Source: Tildeniella torsiva UHER 1998/13D (lineage in GTDB: Bacteria; Cyanobacteriota; Cyanobacteriia; Phormidesmidales; Phormidesmidaceae). Taken from it: 64,000 nucleotides of DNA. The notes beneath the pieces were generated by a model, which saw only the letters and a list, made by a program, of their open reading frames with translations, did not search any database and had not been told where the DNA came from. The DNA is taken from assembly GCA_019358835.1 (NCBI GenBank), contig JAHHIH010000001.1:1-64000 (forward strand), written 5' to 3'. This document shows positions 24,806-35,385 of this stretch, piece after piece. Numbering within the stretch: position 1 is the first letter of the stretch; each line of letters starts with the position of its first letter. The translations under genes were made by a program, and so were the position numbers.

Positions 24806-25848
24806 ATTAGGTGGAACAGTTTCACCCCTTCTTTGAAGTCGCGCTGAAAGGTTTTGCGGCCTGAAATTAGCCCCATGCCTCCGGCCCGCTTGTTAATCAC
24901 GGCGGTACGGATGGCTTCGGCAAAGTCGTTTTCGCCGGAGCCGCCGCCGGAGTTGATCAGCCCCATGCGCCCGGCGTAGCAGTTGAGCACCTGGTAGCGG
25001 GTGAGATCGATGGGGTGGTCGGTGGTGAGATCGCTGTAGACGCGGTTGATGGTTTTGCCGTATGGCTGCCCTAGGGCTTTGGCCACAGCCCCGTAGCCGT
25101 TGTTAGTTTCAGGCAGCTTTTGCTTGATGATATCGGCCTCAATGGTGACACCCAGGTGGTTGGCCTGGCCGGTGAGGTCAGCGGCCAGGTGGTAGTCTTT
25201 GTCTTGCTTAAAGGAGCTGCTGCGCAGGTAGCACCAGAGAATGGTGGCCATACCCAGCTCGTGGGCTCGTTGAAAGGCAGCGCTGACCTCTTGAATCTGC
25301 CGAGTTGATTCATCGGAACCAAAGTAGATGGTGGCCCCGACGGCGACGGCCCCTAGGTTCCATGCCTGCTCAACGTCAGCAAACATCACCTGGTCGAAGC
25401 GGTTGGGGGCGGTGAGCAGCTCGTTGTGGTTAAGTTTGAGAATAAAGGGAATTTTGTGGGCGTAGCGGCGCGACACGCTGCCGAGAACGCCGAGGGTAGT
25501 GGCGACGGCGTTGCAGCCCCCCGCGATCGCCAGCTCCACAATATTCTGCGGGTCAAAGTACATCGGGTTGGGCGCAAAGGAAGCCCCAGCCGAGTGCTCA
25601 ATCCCCTGATCCACCGGCAAGATGGATAGATAGCCAGTGTTGGCCAGGCGGCCCGTGCCGTAGAGCTGTTGCAGGCTGCGCAGAACTTGGGGATTGCGAT
25701 CGCTCTGGGCAAAGATGCGATCGACCCAGTCTGGCCCCGGCAGGTGCAGCATTGACTTTGACACCTTAGCCTCATAGTCGAGCAGGGTTTCGGCGTCGGG
25801 GCCGAGCCAGTCGGCGATCGCAGTGGGGGAAGACAGAGCAGTTACCAT
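24766..25848 (-). CDS. fbaB: Class I fructose-bisphosphate aldolase (DhnA/FbaB type)
   Basis: The ~360-residue enzyme cleaves or forms fructose-1,6-bisphosphate through a Schiff-base lysine, serving glycolysis and the Calvin cycle. Family blocks seen are [32 protein letters not shown] (lysine region), [13 protein letters not shown] and [14 protein letters not shown] near the C-terminus. The ATG at 25848 is chosen because cyanobacterial homologues begin close to [10 protein letters not shown]; an ATG at 25881 adds 11 residues. Its 3' end overlaps the methyltransferase tail by 40 bp on the opposite strand. Most cyanobacteria also have a class II enzyme, so this may be the secondary aldolase. 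Confidence 0.92.
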   Translation of the reverse strand: MVTALSSPTAIADWLGPDAETLLDYEAKVSKSMLHLPGPDWVDRIFAQSDRNPQVLRSLQQLYGTGRLANTGYLSILPVDQGIEHSAGASFAPNPMYFDPQNIVELAIAGGCNAVATTLGVLGSVSRRYAHKIPFILKLNHNELLTAPNRFDQVMFADVEQAWNLGAVAVGATIYFGSDESTRQIQEVSAAFQRAHELGMATILWCYLRSSSFKQDKDYHLAADLTGQANHLGVTIEADIIKQKLPETNNGYGAVAKALGQPYGKTINRVYSDLTTDHPIDLTRYQVLNCYAGRMGLINSGGGSGENDFAEAIRTAVINKRAGGMGLISGRKTFQRDFKEGVKLFHLIQDVYLSDAVTIA

Positions 25849-26027
25849 AGCGTCGAATTGATTTACGGCATGAGCGGGCACGGGCTGTCTAAACGTTAGC
25901 CCAAGGTCTCAAAAACGTGAAGCTACCCAGGTGCGCTGGTTTTTAAGACCTCCTTAACCTCCATTTCTAAAATCGATTCCCCCGTGGTGAGCGTCAGCCG
26001 CCTAAACTTCCCCCGTAGCCGAACGGA

Positions 26028-26291
26028 TTAGTCAACTAGCCCGTACAGGTCGTTAATAGCGATCGCTTTAGACGTGATGTAAACCGGCCCTTCGACCTGC
26101 GGCTCCACCAGAAAGATGCGGTTATTCATGCGGCTGTCGGGGTGGCTGGCGCTGTCTGCCAAAACCAGGCCTGCCAGATCGACATAGACGGGGCTGGCCA
26201 ACCCTCGAACCAGACCTAGGCAAACTAAAGCGCCCAGGGTTGCGCCAAACATGACACCTAAAAGCATTGCCCTAAGCTGCGATCGGGTCAT
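26028..26291 (-). CDS. Small membrane-anchored protein of unknown function
   Basis: The 87-residue protein has one N-terminal hydrophobic segment (residues ~8-30, LLGVMFGATLGALVCLGLV) after a basic start (MTRSQLR), followed by a ~55-residue soluble part. TAGGAG at a good distance before the ATG supports the start. I do not recognise a family. It lies between the aldolase gene and the divergent moaA gene, with no evident operon partner. A real small gene is more likely than not because of the ribosome-binding site and membrane-protein topology. Confidence 0.6.
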   Translation of the reverse strand: MTRSQLRAMLLGVMFGATLGALVCLGLVRGLASPVYVDLAGLVLADSASHPDSRMNNRIFLVEPQVEGPVYITSKAIAINDLYGLVD

Positions 26292-26430
26292 GAGTAGCTC
26301 CTACGGAAAGGGTTGGATGGGCAAACCCTAACTCAGGAGGGATAGATGCCGCCAGTTGGCGCCAGGCACCCCGTGGATTTGGATGGGGGTGCCATAATCG
26401 GAGGAACGCACCCTGTGATTTTTGCTCACC

Positions 26431-27417
26431 ATGCCCACCATTGACTATCTGCGCATCAGTCTTGTGGACCGCTGCAACTTTCAGTGCCAGTACTGCATGC
26501 CGGAGGGGGCCGACTTGCAGTATCTACCTCAGCAAGAATGGCTGACCCGCGCCGAACTGCAGCAGCTGTTGCAGGAAGTGTTTATGCCCCTAGGGTTCTC
26601 GAATTTTCGGCTCACCGGGGGCGAGCCGCTGGTACGCCCCGGCATTGTGGATATCGTGCGCGATATTGCCGCACTACCAGGGACGACGGATTTATCTCTG
26701 ACCACCAACGCCTTCTTGCTCAGCGGCCTAGCGCAGAATCTCTGGGATGCGGGATTGCGGCGCATCAACATCAGCCTGGACTCGTTAGACCCGGTGATTT
26801 TTGATCAAATCGTGGGGGGACGCGGAAAATCCCGCTGGCCCCAGGTTTGGGATGGCATTCAGACCGCCCACCGGGTCGGGTTCTCGCCGCTCAAGCTCAA
26901 CGTGGTGGTGATTCCGGGCGTCAACGACCACGAGGTGCTAGATCTGGCGGCTCTGACCCTCGATCGCGAGTGGCATGTGCGCTTTATCGAGTTTATGCCC
27001 ATCGGCAACGACAGCCTGTTTGAAGAAAAGGGCTGGGTCGATTCGGAAACGCTGCGCGATCGCATTCGCCAGCGCTGGGGCCTGAGTGAGGGCGATGTGC
27101 TGGGCCACGGCCCGGCGGATGTTTTCCAAATTCCTGGCGCTAAGGGGACTGTGGGGTTTATTAGCCAGATGTCGGAGTGCTTCTGCGATCGCTGCAACCG
27201 CATGCGCCTGTCGGCAGACGGCTGGCTGCGTCCCTGCCTGCTCAACGAAACCGGGCAGATTGACCTCAAAACATCCCTGCGCCAGGGCGTCCCAACCGCA
27301 GAACTCAAGCACCAGGTAGCTGAACTGCTGGCTGCCAAACCCGACATCAACTACAAAATGCGCCAGTCGGGCACCACCGGAGCCTACGGTCGCACCATGT
27401 CGCAGATCGGGGGCTAG
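26431..27417 (+). CDS. moaA: GTP 3',8-cyclase MoaA
   Basis: MoaA is a radical-SAM enzyme that with MoaC converts GTP to cyclic pyranopterin, the first step of molybdenum-cofactor synthesis. The 328-residue protein has the N-terminal Fe4S4 motif CNFQCQYC (C15, C19, C22), [21 protein letters not shown], and the second-cluster cysteines in [11 protein letters not shown] and LRPCL. The C-terminus ends in Gly-Gly as required for activity. The ATG at 26431 is used; a TTG three codons upstream is unlikely. No other moa or moe gene is adjacent. The last 4 bp overlap the 3' end of ilvA on the other strand. Confidence 0.95.
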   Translation: MPTIDYLRISLVDRCNFQCQYCMPEGADLQYLPQQEWLTRAELQQLLQEVFMPLGFSNFRLTGGEPLVRPGIVDIVRDIAALPGTTDLSLTTNAFLLSGLAQNLWDAGLRRINISLDSLDPVIFDQIVGGRGKSRWPQVWDGIQTAHRVGFSPLKLNVVVIPGVNDHEVLDLAALTLDREWHVRFIEFMPIGNDSLFEEKGWVDSETLRDRIRQRWGLSEGDVLGHGPADVFQIPGAKGTVGFISQMSECFCDRCNRMRLSADGWLRPCLLNETGQIDLKTSLRQGVPTAELKHQVAELLAAKPDINYKMRQSGTTGAYGRTMSQIGG

Positions 27418-28925
27418 CCCAAAAACAGCTTGTAGGCGGGGTTTTGGTTTTCATCCCAGTACTGGTAGCCGAGGGTGTCGAGAAAGCTCTGCCACTGGGG
27501 CATTTCCTGGGGCGGCACCTGAATGCCGGTGACGATGCGGCCATAGTCGGAGCCGTTGTTGCGATAGTGAAACAGGCTAATATTCCAGTCGGGGCTCATG
27601 GCGCTGACGAACTTCATCAGCGCGCCGGGGCGCTCGGGAAACTCAAAACGGTAGAGCAGTTCGTTGTGGGCCAGGGATGACTTGCCGCCCACCATGTGGC
27701 GCAGGTGCATTTTTGAGAGTTCGTCGTCGGTGAGATCCAGCGTCTTTAAGCCTTTGGATTCGAATACCTGAGCCATAGTGGCGGCATCGGCCCGACCTTG
27801 AACTTCAAGCCCTACAAAAATGTGGGCTTCGTGGTTGTCGGCAATGCGGTAGTTAAACTCCGTCAGATTGCGGGTGCCCAGGCATTCGCAAAAGGCCTTG
27901 AGGCTGCCCGGCGTCTCGGGAATGGTGACGGCAAAGATCGCCTCGCGGTGTTCGCCGATTTCGGCCCGTTCAGCGACGAAGCGGAGGCGATCGAAGTTCA
28001 TGTTGGCTCCGCAGGCCACCGCCACCAGGGTTTGGTCGGTGATGCCGGTGCTTTCGACGTAGGCTTTGGCTCCAGCGATCGCCAGCGCTCCCGCCGGTTC
28101 CAAAATCGATCGTGTGTCCTCAAACACGTCTTTAATCGCCGCGCAGATATCGTCGGTGCTCACCAAAATAATGTCGTCTACGTACTGCTGGCAAAGGCGA
28201 AAGGTCTCTTCCCCCACCTGGCGCACCGCTACACCGTCGGCAAACAGGCCCACGGTGCTCAGTTTTACCCGCTCCCCAGCCTTGAGGGACTGGGACATGG
28301 CATCGGCCTCAATCGGCTCTACGCCAATGATCTTGATCTCAGGTCGCAGCCGCTTCACGTAGGCGGCAATGCCCGAAATCAACCCACCGCCGCCGATCGC
28401 CACAAACACGGCGTGAATGGGCTGGGGGTGCTGCCGCAAAATTTCCATACCGATGGTGCCCTGACCCGCAATCACATCCGGGTCGTCAAAGGGATGCACA
28501 AAGGTCAGTCCCTTTTCCTCCGAGAGCTGGCAGGCGTGGGCGTAGGCGTCGTCGTAGGTTTCGCCGTAGAGCACCACCTCGCCGCCCCGCGCCTTCACCG
28601 CGTTCACCTTCATCATCGGCGTCGTGGTGGGCATGACAATAATGGCGCGGGTGCCCAGCTGCTTGGCCCCCAGCGCCACCCCCTGGGCGTGGTTGCCCGC
28701 CGAAGAGGCAATCACACCGGCTGCCAGCTGCTCCGGCGACAGGTGGGCCATTTTGTTGTAAGCCCCCCGCAGCTTAAAGGAAAACACCGACTGCATATCT
28801 TCGCGCTTCAGCAGCAGCCGGTTGTGCAGCCGGGCCGACAGGCTGGGGGCCAAATCCAGGGGCGTTTCCTGCGCTACGTCGTAAACCCGGGCGGTGAGAA
28901 TGCGTTCGAGGTAGTCGGTAGGCAT
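27414..28925 (-). CDS. ilvA: Threonine ammonia-lyase, biosynthetic
   Basis: This PLP enzyme deaminates threonine to 2-oxobutyrate, the committed step of isoleucine synthesis. The 503-residue protein has the PLP lysine K51 in [13 protein letters not shown], the [11 protein letters not shown] loop, and the glycine loop [11 protein letters not shown]. Two ACT-like regulatory domains (~residues 325-500; [17 protein letters not shown] and [15 protein letters not shown]) follow. The long two-ACT form is the biosynthetic, isoleucine-inhibited type rather than the short catabolic type. It converges on moaA with overlapping stop codons. The ATG at 28925 gives the usual N-terminus [10 protein letters not shown]. 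Confidence 0.95.
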   Translation of the reverse strand: MPTDYLERILTARVYDVAQETPLDLAPSLSARLHNRLLLKREDMQSVFSFKLRGAYNKMAHLSPEQLAAGVIASSAGNHAQGVALGAKQLGTRAIIVMPTTTPMMKVNAVKARGGEVVLYGETYDDAYAHACQLSEEKGLTFVHPFDDPDVIAGQGTIGMEILRQHPQPIHAVFVAIGGGGLISGIAAYVKRLRPEIKIIGVEPIEADAMSQSLKAGERVKLSTVGLFADGVAVRQVGEETFRLCQQYVDDIILVSTDDICAAIKDVFEDTRSILEPAGALAIAGAKAYVESTGITDQTLVAVACGANMNFDRLRFVAERAEIGEHREAIFAVTIPETPGSLKAFCECLGTRNLTEFNYRIADNHEAHIFVGLEVQGRADAATMAQVFESKGLKTLDLTDDELSKMHLRHMVGGKSSLAHNELLYRFEFPERPGALMKFVSAMSPDWNISLFHYRNNGSDYGRIVTGIQVPPQEMPQWQSFLDTLGYQYWDENQNPAYKLFLG

Positions 28926-28997
28926 TGCGGGGGAGAGACGAAGGAATAAACCCCCATTTTAGAGGGGCAACGTCCCCAGTTTTAACGAACGCCTGCC

Positions 28998-30512
28998 CTA
29001 GAGCTTAAAGTAGGCCAGTGCTCGCTGGAGCTGGGCGGCCTGGGACGCCATATCGTGGCTAGAGGTGGCCAACTGCTCGGCGGCCACCGCGTTGTGCTGG
29101 GTGACTTCGTCGAGCTGCCCCATGGCGCTGTTGATCTGGGCAATGCCGTTGTTTTGCTCCAGGCTGGCGCGAGTGATGTCGGCCATCAGCCCCGAGGTTT
29201 GCTGAATACTGGGGACGATTTGCTTAAAGAGATCGCCGGTGCGTTTGCTGACCACCATGCTGCGATCGGCCAGGGTGGTGATTTCCTCAGCGGCAATGCG
29301 GCTGTGTTCGGCCAGCTTACGCACTTCCTTGGCGACAACGGCAAACCCCTTGCCATGGTCTCCGGCACGAGCCGCCTCCATGGTGGCGTTTAGGGCCAGC
29401 ATGTTGGTTTGTTCAGCAATGTCTTCGATGACGTTGATTTTGGCAATAATCTCCCGCATCACCTGCACCGTTTCAGTGACGGCCTGTTCGCCCTCATCCA
29501 CCATCGTCGCCGACTGAAGTGCCGATTGGTAGGTGTGCTTGGCTTTGGCAGCGTTGCTGTTGATCACGGCATTCATTTGCTCAATCGACACCGTGGTTTG
29601 CGCCACCCCAGCCGCCTGTTTAGCATTGCCGAAGGAAAGCCCCTGGGCGGCATCGTTGAGATGGGCAGAAATCTCCAGCATCTGTTGGGCCGCCGCCTGC
29701 TCATCTTGAATAATGCTGGACAGGCGGCTTGTCATCATCCTCAGGGCATCCAGCATGTGGCCAATTTCGTCATCTCCGCCGGTAGGGATATCGACGTGTA
29801 AATCTCCGGCGGCAATCCGCTGAACGATCGCCGCCGTAGCGAGAATCGGCTGCGTAACGCGCCCCGCCAGATAGTAGGCTAACCCGATCACTCCAAGGCC
29901 CAGGAAAATGCTGCCCCACAGAATGTACAGCGCCAGCTGAGCTGAGAAGTCGAGGGTGGCCGTCAGGTCATTTTCAAAAGCCGCCAGACCGTTTTGAGAG
30001 TCGTTTAGAAAACTCTCGATCGTTTTGGTGTAGGCCGTTTTAGTCTGTTGGTACTCGGCCCCATCCAGTAGAGCAAGGGCCTGGTCAGGCTGCCCCGCCT
30101 GCAACAGGTTAAGGGTCTCTGTCTCCAAGTCAGCTAGTTTGTCGTTGAGCACCTTTTGCTGGTCAAAAAGCGCCTGAATTTCAGGATCAGCCGCATTGGC
30201 CTGGGCCGCAACAATGAGGTTTTCCAGCGGGGCAAAATAGGCATCGTAGCGTTCTTGCCAGCGGCTGTCTTGGGTCAACACATAGTTGCGCATCGACTGG
30301 GTGAGCACCTCGTCTAACCAGATGATCTGCTGGGCGCGGGAAAGCTGCTGTTGGGATGCGCTGACGGAACTCAACCTGGCGCGAATCTGGCTGACGGCGT
30401 AGTACGTCACGGTGCCGACTGCTGCCAACGTGAGCGCACCGCAGAGATAACCCACAAAAATCCGCGTGCGAATTTTGCTAGAGGCCAATCTCTTGAATAT
30501 AAACTTCATCAC
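28998..30512 (-). CDS. Methyl-accepting chemotaxis protein
   Basis: The 504-residue transducer has a first transmembrane helix (~residues 20-43), a ~145-residue four-helix-bundle-like sensor domain with the coiled character of MCP ligand domains, a second helix (~190-213) and a HAMP domain (~214-266). A signalling coiled coil follows, with its tip in [20 protein letters not shown] and [20 protein letters not shown]. It should pass a ligand or redox signal to CheA and CheW, controlling type IV pilus motility or phototaxis in cyanobacteria. No che genes are adjacent and no ligand can be named. There is no C-terminal receptor pentapeptide for CheR. Confidence 0.92.
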   Translation of the reverse strand: MMKFIFKRLASSKIRTRIFVGYLCGALTLAAVGTVTYYAVSQIRARLSSVSASQQQLSRAQQIIWLDEVLTQSMRNYVLTQDSRWQERYDAYFAPLENLIVAAQANAADPEIQALFDQQKVLNDKLADLETETLNLLQAGQPDQALALLDGAEYQQTKTAYTKTIESFLNDSQNGLAAFENDLTATLDFSAQLALYILWGSIFLGLGVIGLAYYLAGRVTQPILATAAIVQRIAAGDLHVDIPTGGDDEIGHMLDALRMMTSRLSSIIQDEQAAAQQMLEISAHLNDAAQGLSFGNAKQAAGVAQTTVSIEQMNAVINSNAAKAKHTYQSALQSATMVDEGEQAVTETVQVMREIIAKINVIEDIAEQTNMLALNATMEAARAGDHGKGFAVVAKEVRKLAEHSRIAAEEITTLADRSMVVSKRTGDLFKQIVPSIQQTSGLMADITRASLEQNNGIAQINSAMGQLDEVTQHNAVAAEQLATSSHDMASQAAQLQRALAYFKL

Positions 30513-30807
30513 GTTTTCCCTGTTTTCTGTAGATGTGGTTGGGCGGCGGCAGCATTAACAGTCCGTTCTCCAAGCGGATCTCCCCGCTGGCTGACAATGC
30601 TCCTGGCTCAAGCAAAGAACGCTACACAATTCTTCCCGTTCTAAAGTGCTACTCAACGTTTCTTTAGCTAGAGAATTTCAGCGTTAAGAGTGCTGTCTAG
30701 CAGCGGGCTTAGCCGGAGCTTTGTCGCCAGTCGGAGAAAAGGCATCGCCGAGAGATCTGCCATTGGGTTCCTGCGGTAGAGTTGCAAAGGAAATTGGCGC
30801 AGTGCCT

Positions 30808-33081
30808 ATGCCCTTCCCTTTGTCTCGTCGGTCTAAGCTTCCAACCACAAGCACTCCAGGTGCCGTGCAAATCTGGGTCGGTGCCCGCCCCCATCGACTC
30901 TGGCGAGGGCTGCTGGGTCTAGTGCTTGTCAGCCTAGGCATCAGCGGTGGAATGCTCTTGCTGGGGCTAAGTTTCAGTATGGGGCTACAGCTGATGCTCG
31001 ACCCCGAGGCGTTGCCCCAGGTCTTGGCTCGGCTACAGCGATCGCAGCAGGTCGCCCTCCCCCCCGCCACCAGCCTTGACGATCTGCGGCGGCAGGCCCA
31101 GGCGGCCCAGCAGCGGGTGGGAGAGCCGCTGCGGTTAGAGGTTCCTGACACTGAGCGTCGTGACCTGGTGATTGTGCCCGTGTTGGAAGCGGCTTCGGGG
31201 GCCATTGTCTCCCTCAACCTGTTCCAGACCGAGGGCAGCGAGGGGAATCTGAGGGCGATCGCATCCCTACCCATTACCCCCCTGCTTAAAGACGCCGTAC
31301 TAGCGCCCTGGCGCGACAGTCCCCAAGCGCCCACCGCCGTTCCGGCGAATTTTGACTTCACTCGGGTCGTGCCGCTGCCGGCCCCACCGGTCGCCACCGA
31401 CGGGCTCTGGCTCACCCTGGAGGGCAGTTGGCAGCAGCAGGGCCTCACCCTGCGCTACGGCCAGCTGTTGTACGTTGACCCCCAAGCTCAACGGCTGGAG
31501 CTGCTGGTTCCCTGGAGCAGCCCGGCCAATCGCCCGCCCCAGTGGGCCGACCTCGATGGCGACGGCCCCAGCGACCTGGTGATTGATGAAACCGTGGGGC
31601 TGGAACCGGCCCTGCGGGGGCTACAGGTTATGCCTGGGCCGCGCGTGCAGTCGGTGTCTTGGGTGCGGGTACCGGTGGATGCTGGCGCCCAGGCCAGTAA
31701 CTATCAGCAGGCATTGCGCCTGGCTAGAGGCGGACTGTGGCAGCCTGCCCAAACCCAGCTCGCCAACCTCAAAACGCCCCTGGCCCAGGGCTGGAACCCG
31801 GCAGCAGAAGCCCAGCTGCGGCTGATGGAGCGCCACGCGACAATCACCCGGCAGCAGGCTGAGCAAGATTGGTCAACGCCAACCCAGCACATTTTGGCGC
31901 TGCTGATTGACGGGCGATGGGAGGCGGCGCTGACCCAGCTGGAAACCAGCCCCGAGCTGCTGCCCACTTTACTAAACCGCCTCGGCGTTGACCAGGGCCG
32001 CCTGTGGAACCGCATCAGCGCCGCCGCCGCCCTACCCGACCCACCCCCCGCCCTGTATGTCTGGGGTGGGCTGGCCCTCAAAGCCCAGCAAAACCGGCCC
32101 AGCAATCGAGATGGGGCGACCCCAGACTGGCTCAACCGCCAGCCGGTGCCTACCGCTGCTCGCCAACGGTTGGCCAAGGTTTTGGCTACCTTGACGACCA
32201 CCCAGGCACAAGCGGTGGCCAGCGCTAAGGCGGGTGCAACAGCCGCAATCGCCCCCACCGCCAGCCCTGTCGCTCAGGCGATCGCGCTGCCCCCCCTCAC
32301 GGCCCTGATTGGTCAGGCCCTCCCCATCCCTGCACCCCAGTCAGGCTATGCCGCCCCCGGCCAGTCTCTCGATGCCGCCCTGGGCCAGTGGTACGCCATT
32401 GAGGTGCGAGCCGTTCACCAGGATCAAGACTGGCAGCCGGGGGCTGGGCCAATCCCTGCCCAGGCAACCCCGGCGGCGGTCTGGCCCATGGTGCAGCCTG
32501 CGGCCCAGGCATCGCCCCAGCTGCTGCGCTGGGTCAGTCCGACAACTGGCGTTTCGGCCCCCCTCACCGTGCGGGGGCTGAGCCTAACCAACGGCATCGT
32601 AACGCTCCTGGCGACCGGCCCCGCCACCAACACCTCGGTGCTGCCACCGCTGGTGTTTTCCCAGGGGGCGCTGATGTGGCTCGATGCCAGCCAGGGTGAG
32701 ACGGCAGAACCGGGGGCGATCGCCGCCGCCACCGCATTTCTTGGCATTCAAACCTCTCCCACCGACCTGACTGAGGCCCTACCCACCCTCAGCCAGCACC
32801 GGCTTGATCTGACTGGCGATGGCCAACCCGAGCGGGTGCTCACCTGGGATGATGCGGCCTTGGTGCAGCTCCAGTCCTGGGGGGGGGAGGTGGAGGGCAC
32901 CGCTCCCAAAACCGTCATCATGGGTCAAGACAACCGGGTGCTCTACAGCGATCTAGTCGAGCCCCAAACCCTAGTCGCCCTAACTAGCCCTAACGCGGGC
33001 GAGCCTGTGGGGCTGCTGGTGCACCAGGCAGGAAAATACGAGTTATTAATTTGGCAATCGGCCAACCAGCGGTTTGAGTAA
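30808..33081 (+). CDS. Large membrane-anchored protein of unknown function
   Basis: The ~757-residue protein has one strong transmembrane segment near the N-terminus (about residues 31-60, LLGLVLVSLGISGGMLLLGL). The long remainder is Ala/Pro/Gln-rich, probably extracytoplasmic, with few charges and repeated beta-strand-like stretches. A segment reading WADLDGDGPSDLVIDE and a later RLDLTGDGQPERVLTWDD resemble FG-GAP-like or calcium-binding DxDGD loops. I recognise no named family. The ATG at 30808 is preferred over a TTG at 30721 because the basic stretch then directly precedes the membrane helix. It is divergent from the chemotaxis gene; the next gene is on the other strand. Confidence 0.75.
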   Translation: MPFPLSRRSKLPTTSTPGAVQIWVGARPHRLWRGLLGLVLVSLGISGGMLLLGLSFSMGLQLMLDPEALPQVLARLQRSQQVALPPATSLDDLRRQAQAAQQRVGEPLRLEVPDTERRDLVIVPVLEAASGAIVSLNLFQTEGSEGNLRAIASLPITPLLKDAVLAPWRDSPQAPTAVPANFDFTRVVPLPAPPVATDGLWLTLEGSWQQQGLTLRYGQLLYVDPQAQRLELLVPWSSPANRPPQWADLDGDGPSDLVIDETVGLEPALRGLQVMPGPRVQSVSWVRVPVDAGAQASNYQQALRLARGGLWQPAQTQLANLKTPLAQGWNPAAEAQLRLMERHATITRQQAEQDWSTPTQHILALLIDGRWEAALTQLETSPELLPTLLNRLGVDQGRLWNRISAAAALPDPPPALYVWGGLALKAQQNRPSNRDGATPDWLNRQPVPTAARQRLAKVLATLTTTQAQAVASAKAGATAAIAPTASPVAQAIALPPLTALIGQALPIPAPQSGYAAPGQSLDAALGQWYAIEVRAVHQDQDWQPGAGPIPAQATPAAVWPMVQPAAQASPQLLRWVSPTTGVSAPLTVRGLSLTNGIVTLLATGPATNTSVLPPLVFSQGALMWLDASQGETAEPGAIAAATAFLGIQTSPTDLTEALPTLSQHRLDLTGDGQPERVLTWDDAALVQLQSWGGEVEGTAPKTVIMGQDNRVLYSDLVEPQTLVALTSPNAGEPVGLLVHQAGKYELLIWQSANQRFE

Positions 33082-33398
33082 CGCCCCTGCATCGCGATCT
33101 GGGAGCAACAATCTGAGCCCCAGTGGGTGAATTAAGCCCGTAGCGTCTTGATTCACTCTAAAAAAATGTAAAGAGGTCTAACGGCGATCGCAATTTGCTT
33201 ACCCTAATTGGGTACCCGCAACGGCAAAAAGGATAGTACACAAATCCTATTACCCAGATTAACCACCCCAGTAAAACTGGTATAAACAACAACACTATGC
33301 TTGTGTCCCAGGCCAACATTGGTCAACTTGTACCTGTGTCGCAGCAGCCTCGCAGCCTACAATCACCGCCTCCATGGCAGGCCGAAATGTAGTCTAGA
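33082..33398. other. Intergenic region between convergent genes
   Basis: About 320 bp between the 757-residue protein and the LuxR-type regulator. It is more AT-rich than the preceding genes and holds one HIP1-like site near 33183. A short open frame from 33301 overlaps the regulator's 3' end and is not convincing. No terminator with a clear T-run was identified. Confidence 0.4.
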
Positions 33399-34016
33399 TC
33401 ACCTTTCGCCCTTAGCGCTGCTAGAGCGCTGCTTGGTCAAAATGCTCTTCATATGCTTTTTGACGGTGTTGGGCGTAATGTTTAGCGTTTCAGCGATTTG
33501 TTTGTAGGTGTAGTTAGTCTGGTGTAACAACCACACATCTTGTTCACGGGAGGTCAAACCCATTTGCCTTGCTTCTTCTAGGGCAATATTCTGAGAAAAT
33601 TGATTTTGATCTTCCATGTTGAGCAGTAAATAGTTATAGCTAGAGTTATCTCCTTGAATCCAACGAGCATAAATGTTAAAGACCGTAAGGCAATCCACAA
33701 AAACAGTAGACTGATTTAGCCAATTTTGCTGAGAAAACTCGCGTCGAGCACCCCGCATAAATTTTATAATATGCATAATTTCCTTAGGAATAGGCTGAGT
33801 TCCCTCGGAGCACTGAGTCATTCTTTTTGCTATAGCGAGTGCTTTTCGATTGATATAAATCAATTGATCTTGATCGTCAATCAAGATAATGCCTCCTAAA
33901 ACATCGACCAGTATGCTCTTGAGCAGATTAGGCAAAGAGGCATCTTGAGCGAGGTTAGGCAAATCAACAAATGTGTCGCTAAGGGTAAAACTACCCAAGG
34001 GAGTCTTTAAAACCAT
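33399..34016 (-). CDS. PAS-like/LuxR-type transcriptional regulator (paralog A)
   Basis: The 205-residue regulator has an N-terminal PAS-like sensor segment (~residues 28-125, with GGIILIDDQDQLIYINRKAL) and a C-terminal LuxR-type helix-turn-helix (~residues 140-200: LTSREQDVWLLHQTNYTYKQ, then IAETLNITPNTVKKH). The HTH resembles that of PedR, the cyanobacterial LuxR-type regulator responsive to photosynthetic electron flow; this is memory-based. It is a clear paralog of the 37004-37636 protein, sharing length, domain order and the HTH. The ATG at 34016 gives a length matching the paralog; the longer reading begins with TTG. The gene is divergent from the 34593 gene, and the 576-bp gap between them likely holds the promoters of both. 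Confidence 0.82.
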   Translation of the reverse strand: MVLKTPLGSFTLSDTFVDLPNLAQDASLPNLLKSILVDVLGGIILIDDQDQLIYINRKALAIAKRMTQCSEGTQPIPKEIMHIIKFMRGARREFSQQNWLNQSTVFVDCLTVFNIYARWIQGDNSSYNYLLLNMEDQNQFSQNIALEEARQMGLTSREQDVWLLHQTNYTYKQIAETLNITPNTVKKHMKSILTKQRSSSAKGER

Positions 34017-34592
34017 GATGCACCTGAAAATTTTCAGCACTAGGCCTTGAATGGGCGGGGTATTAGGCCTAGACTGCCCGGCTCTCCCCAATTCTTTGGC
34101 TTTACCGATATTCAGCAAATGCTGATTTTTAATCTAGAGGAACAACCTTTCTATGCTATCACTCTTTACCTTGCGGCATATTGGCACCACCAAAACATCT
34201 TATGTGCTTGTTTTTAATCTAATTTAAGTGCGTCATTTCTCAAGTCATCAGTCCGTGTAAGTACGGCTAAATTTGTTGCAAATAGAGCAACCCTGCCTGC
34301 GTGCAGAGGGTTAGTCTATGCAGAGACTTCAACCTGTGAATACTGGCCAAGGCAAACACTATCTATGGTGGCAGATATAGAATTTTGGCTGTCTCTAATC
34401 TATATCTAAGGATTTTGGCCTAAATCTCCTATCCTCCCAGGTGGGGTACCTGTAAGGGGGGATTTTCAAATCGGGCTGCTTTTGTGACGATGCAGGCTAC
34501 AGGGGGCTAACTCACCCACTTCTTCTGAAGCAGGGACGATGAAATTAGCTCCCTGCCGATGAATTCACGTTCAACAAGCAGAGGTTACCTCT
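34017..34592. promoter_or_regulatory. Divergent regulatory region with palindromic sites
   Basis: This 576-bp AT-rich gap separates the LuxR-type regulator (minus) from the 34593 gene (plus). Two dyads are visible: CAGGT (34438-34442) with ACCTG (34448-34452), and AGAGGTTACCTCT (34580-34592), a perfect palindrome that contains the AGAGG ribosome-binding site and ends directly before the ATG. Either could be an operator for the adjacent LuxR-type protein. No ORF with a good start was found. Confidence 0.45.
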
Positions 34593-35195
34593 ATGACTAC
34601 GACTCTACCGGCGATCGAACAAAAAGCAGAAATCGTTGCACCTACTGAAATTGCCAACCCCCCTGAAGAATTTCTCAACCGACTGCCCGCCCAAGGTGGT
34701 CTGGTCGGTGATACAGAAACCTACAGTCGCGAAATTTTGGGGCAGAGCCAGTTTGAGCTGTATCACCTCAAAGCCACCGGTCTGCGGGGACAGGTACCTC
34801 CTTGGGGACCTTACCCTGAGCAATCTAAGCACATTGTCGATCTCGATGAAGACCTGCGGGTTGGCCTGGTGATTAAATTTGACCAAAGCCCACTCACCCG
34901 ATTGTTGTTGTGCCTGGGGGTAGACATTAACGCCTACTTCCATTTTGAGGGTCTAGGCTCAGCGGCAGCAGAGAAGGATCTCAAGGTGACCATTAAGTCG
35001 GTTGAAGGCCAGTTTAAGTATTGGGTAGGCACCGTTATTAAACCTGAAGATTTGGGCCTGACCAAAGGCTACTACTTGGTGGGTGCCACAGTTGAAGTAG
35101 GGCCTCTGACCCATAAGTGCGGCCAATATGTCTTTGGCTATGGCTATATTGGCGAACGACGGCTCCAAATCGCTGACCAGCCCTTTGTGGGTTAG
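34593..35195 (+). CDS. Unknown beta-rich protein beside LuxR-type regulator
   Basis: The 200-residue protein has no signal peptide or membrane helix. The first ~45 residues are polar, then a segment with QSQFELYHLKATGLRGQVPP and PWGPYPEQSKHIVDLDEDL, and a C-terminal ~110 residues of alternating hydrophobic pattern ending in GQYVFGYGYIGERRLQI. It looks like a beta-sandwich. I know no family. The pattern F-D-x-x-x-L-x-x-L followed later by a LxxGxYxL-like element is shared loosely with the C-terminus of the next protein (35386 gene), suggesting a common domain. It is divergent from one regulator and upstream of the SMI1/KNR4 gene, so all five genes could form one functional locus. Confidence 0.7.
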   Translation: MTTTLPAIEQKAEIVAPTEIANPPEEFLNRLPAQGGLVGDTETYSREILGQSQFELYHLKATGLRGQVPPWGPYPEQSKHIVDLDEDLRVGLVIKFDQSPLTRLLLCLGVDINAYFHFEGLGSAAAEKDLKVTIKSVEGQFKYWVGTVIKPEDLGLTKGYYLVGATVEVGPLTHKCGQYVFGYGYIGERRLQIADQPFVG

Positions 35196-35385
35196 CACCC
35201 TCGGGCATCTGAGCATGGGCATAGGGTTGAACCAGCCTGAGCCAACCTCATGTGTTCGTTAAGGCATCGAGCCAAAATTCCCTAAACTGGCAGGTTACTA
35301 GTGCCTGCTAGTTTTCTCGAACCATTGCAACGCTGGGATAGGGCAGAGGCAGACTCCCTTGCCTGGCGCTAGTGGAGAATGACCT

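Noticed and set aside
26292-26430. Molybdenum-cofactor riboswitch upstream of moaA
   Set aside because: The gap is short and I could not identify the conserved Moco-motif elements; the visible GC-rich stretches do not fit the consensus as I know it.
27798-28949. 383-codon plus-strand open frame opposite ilvA
   Set aside because: It is the antisense shadow of a clear threonine ammonia-lyase; its composition (His, Arg and Gly runs) is typical of a reverse-frame artefact in GC-rich DNA.
30684-31448. 254-codon minus-strand frame opposite the 757-residue protein
   Set aside because: Antisense with Ser/Arg-rich composition and no ribosome-binding site; the plus-strand frame has a proper membrane anchor and length.
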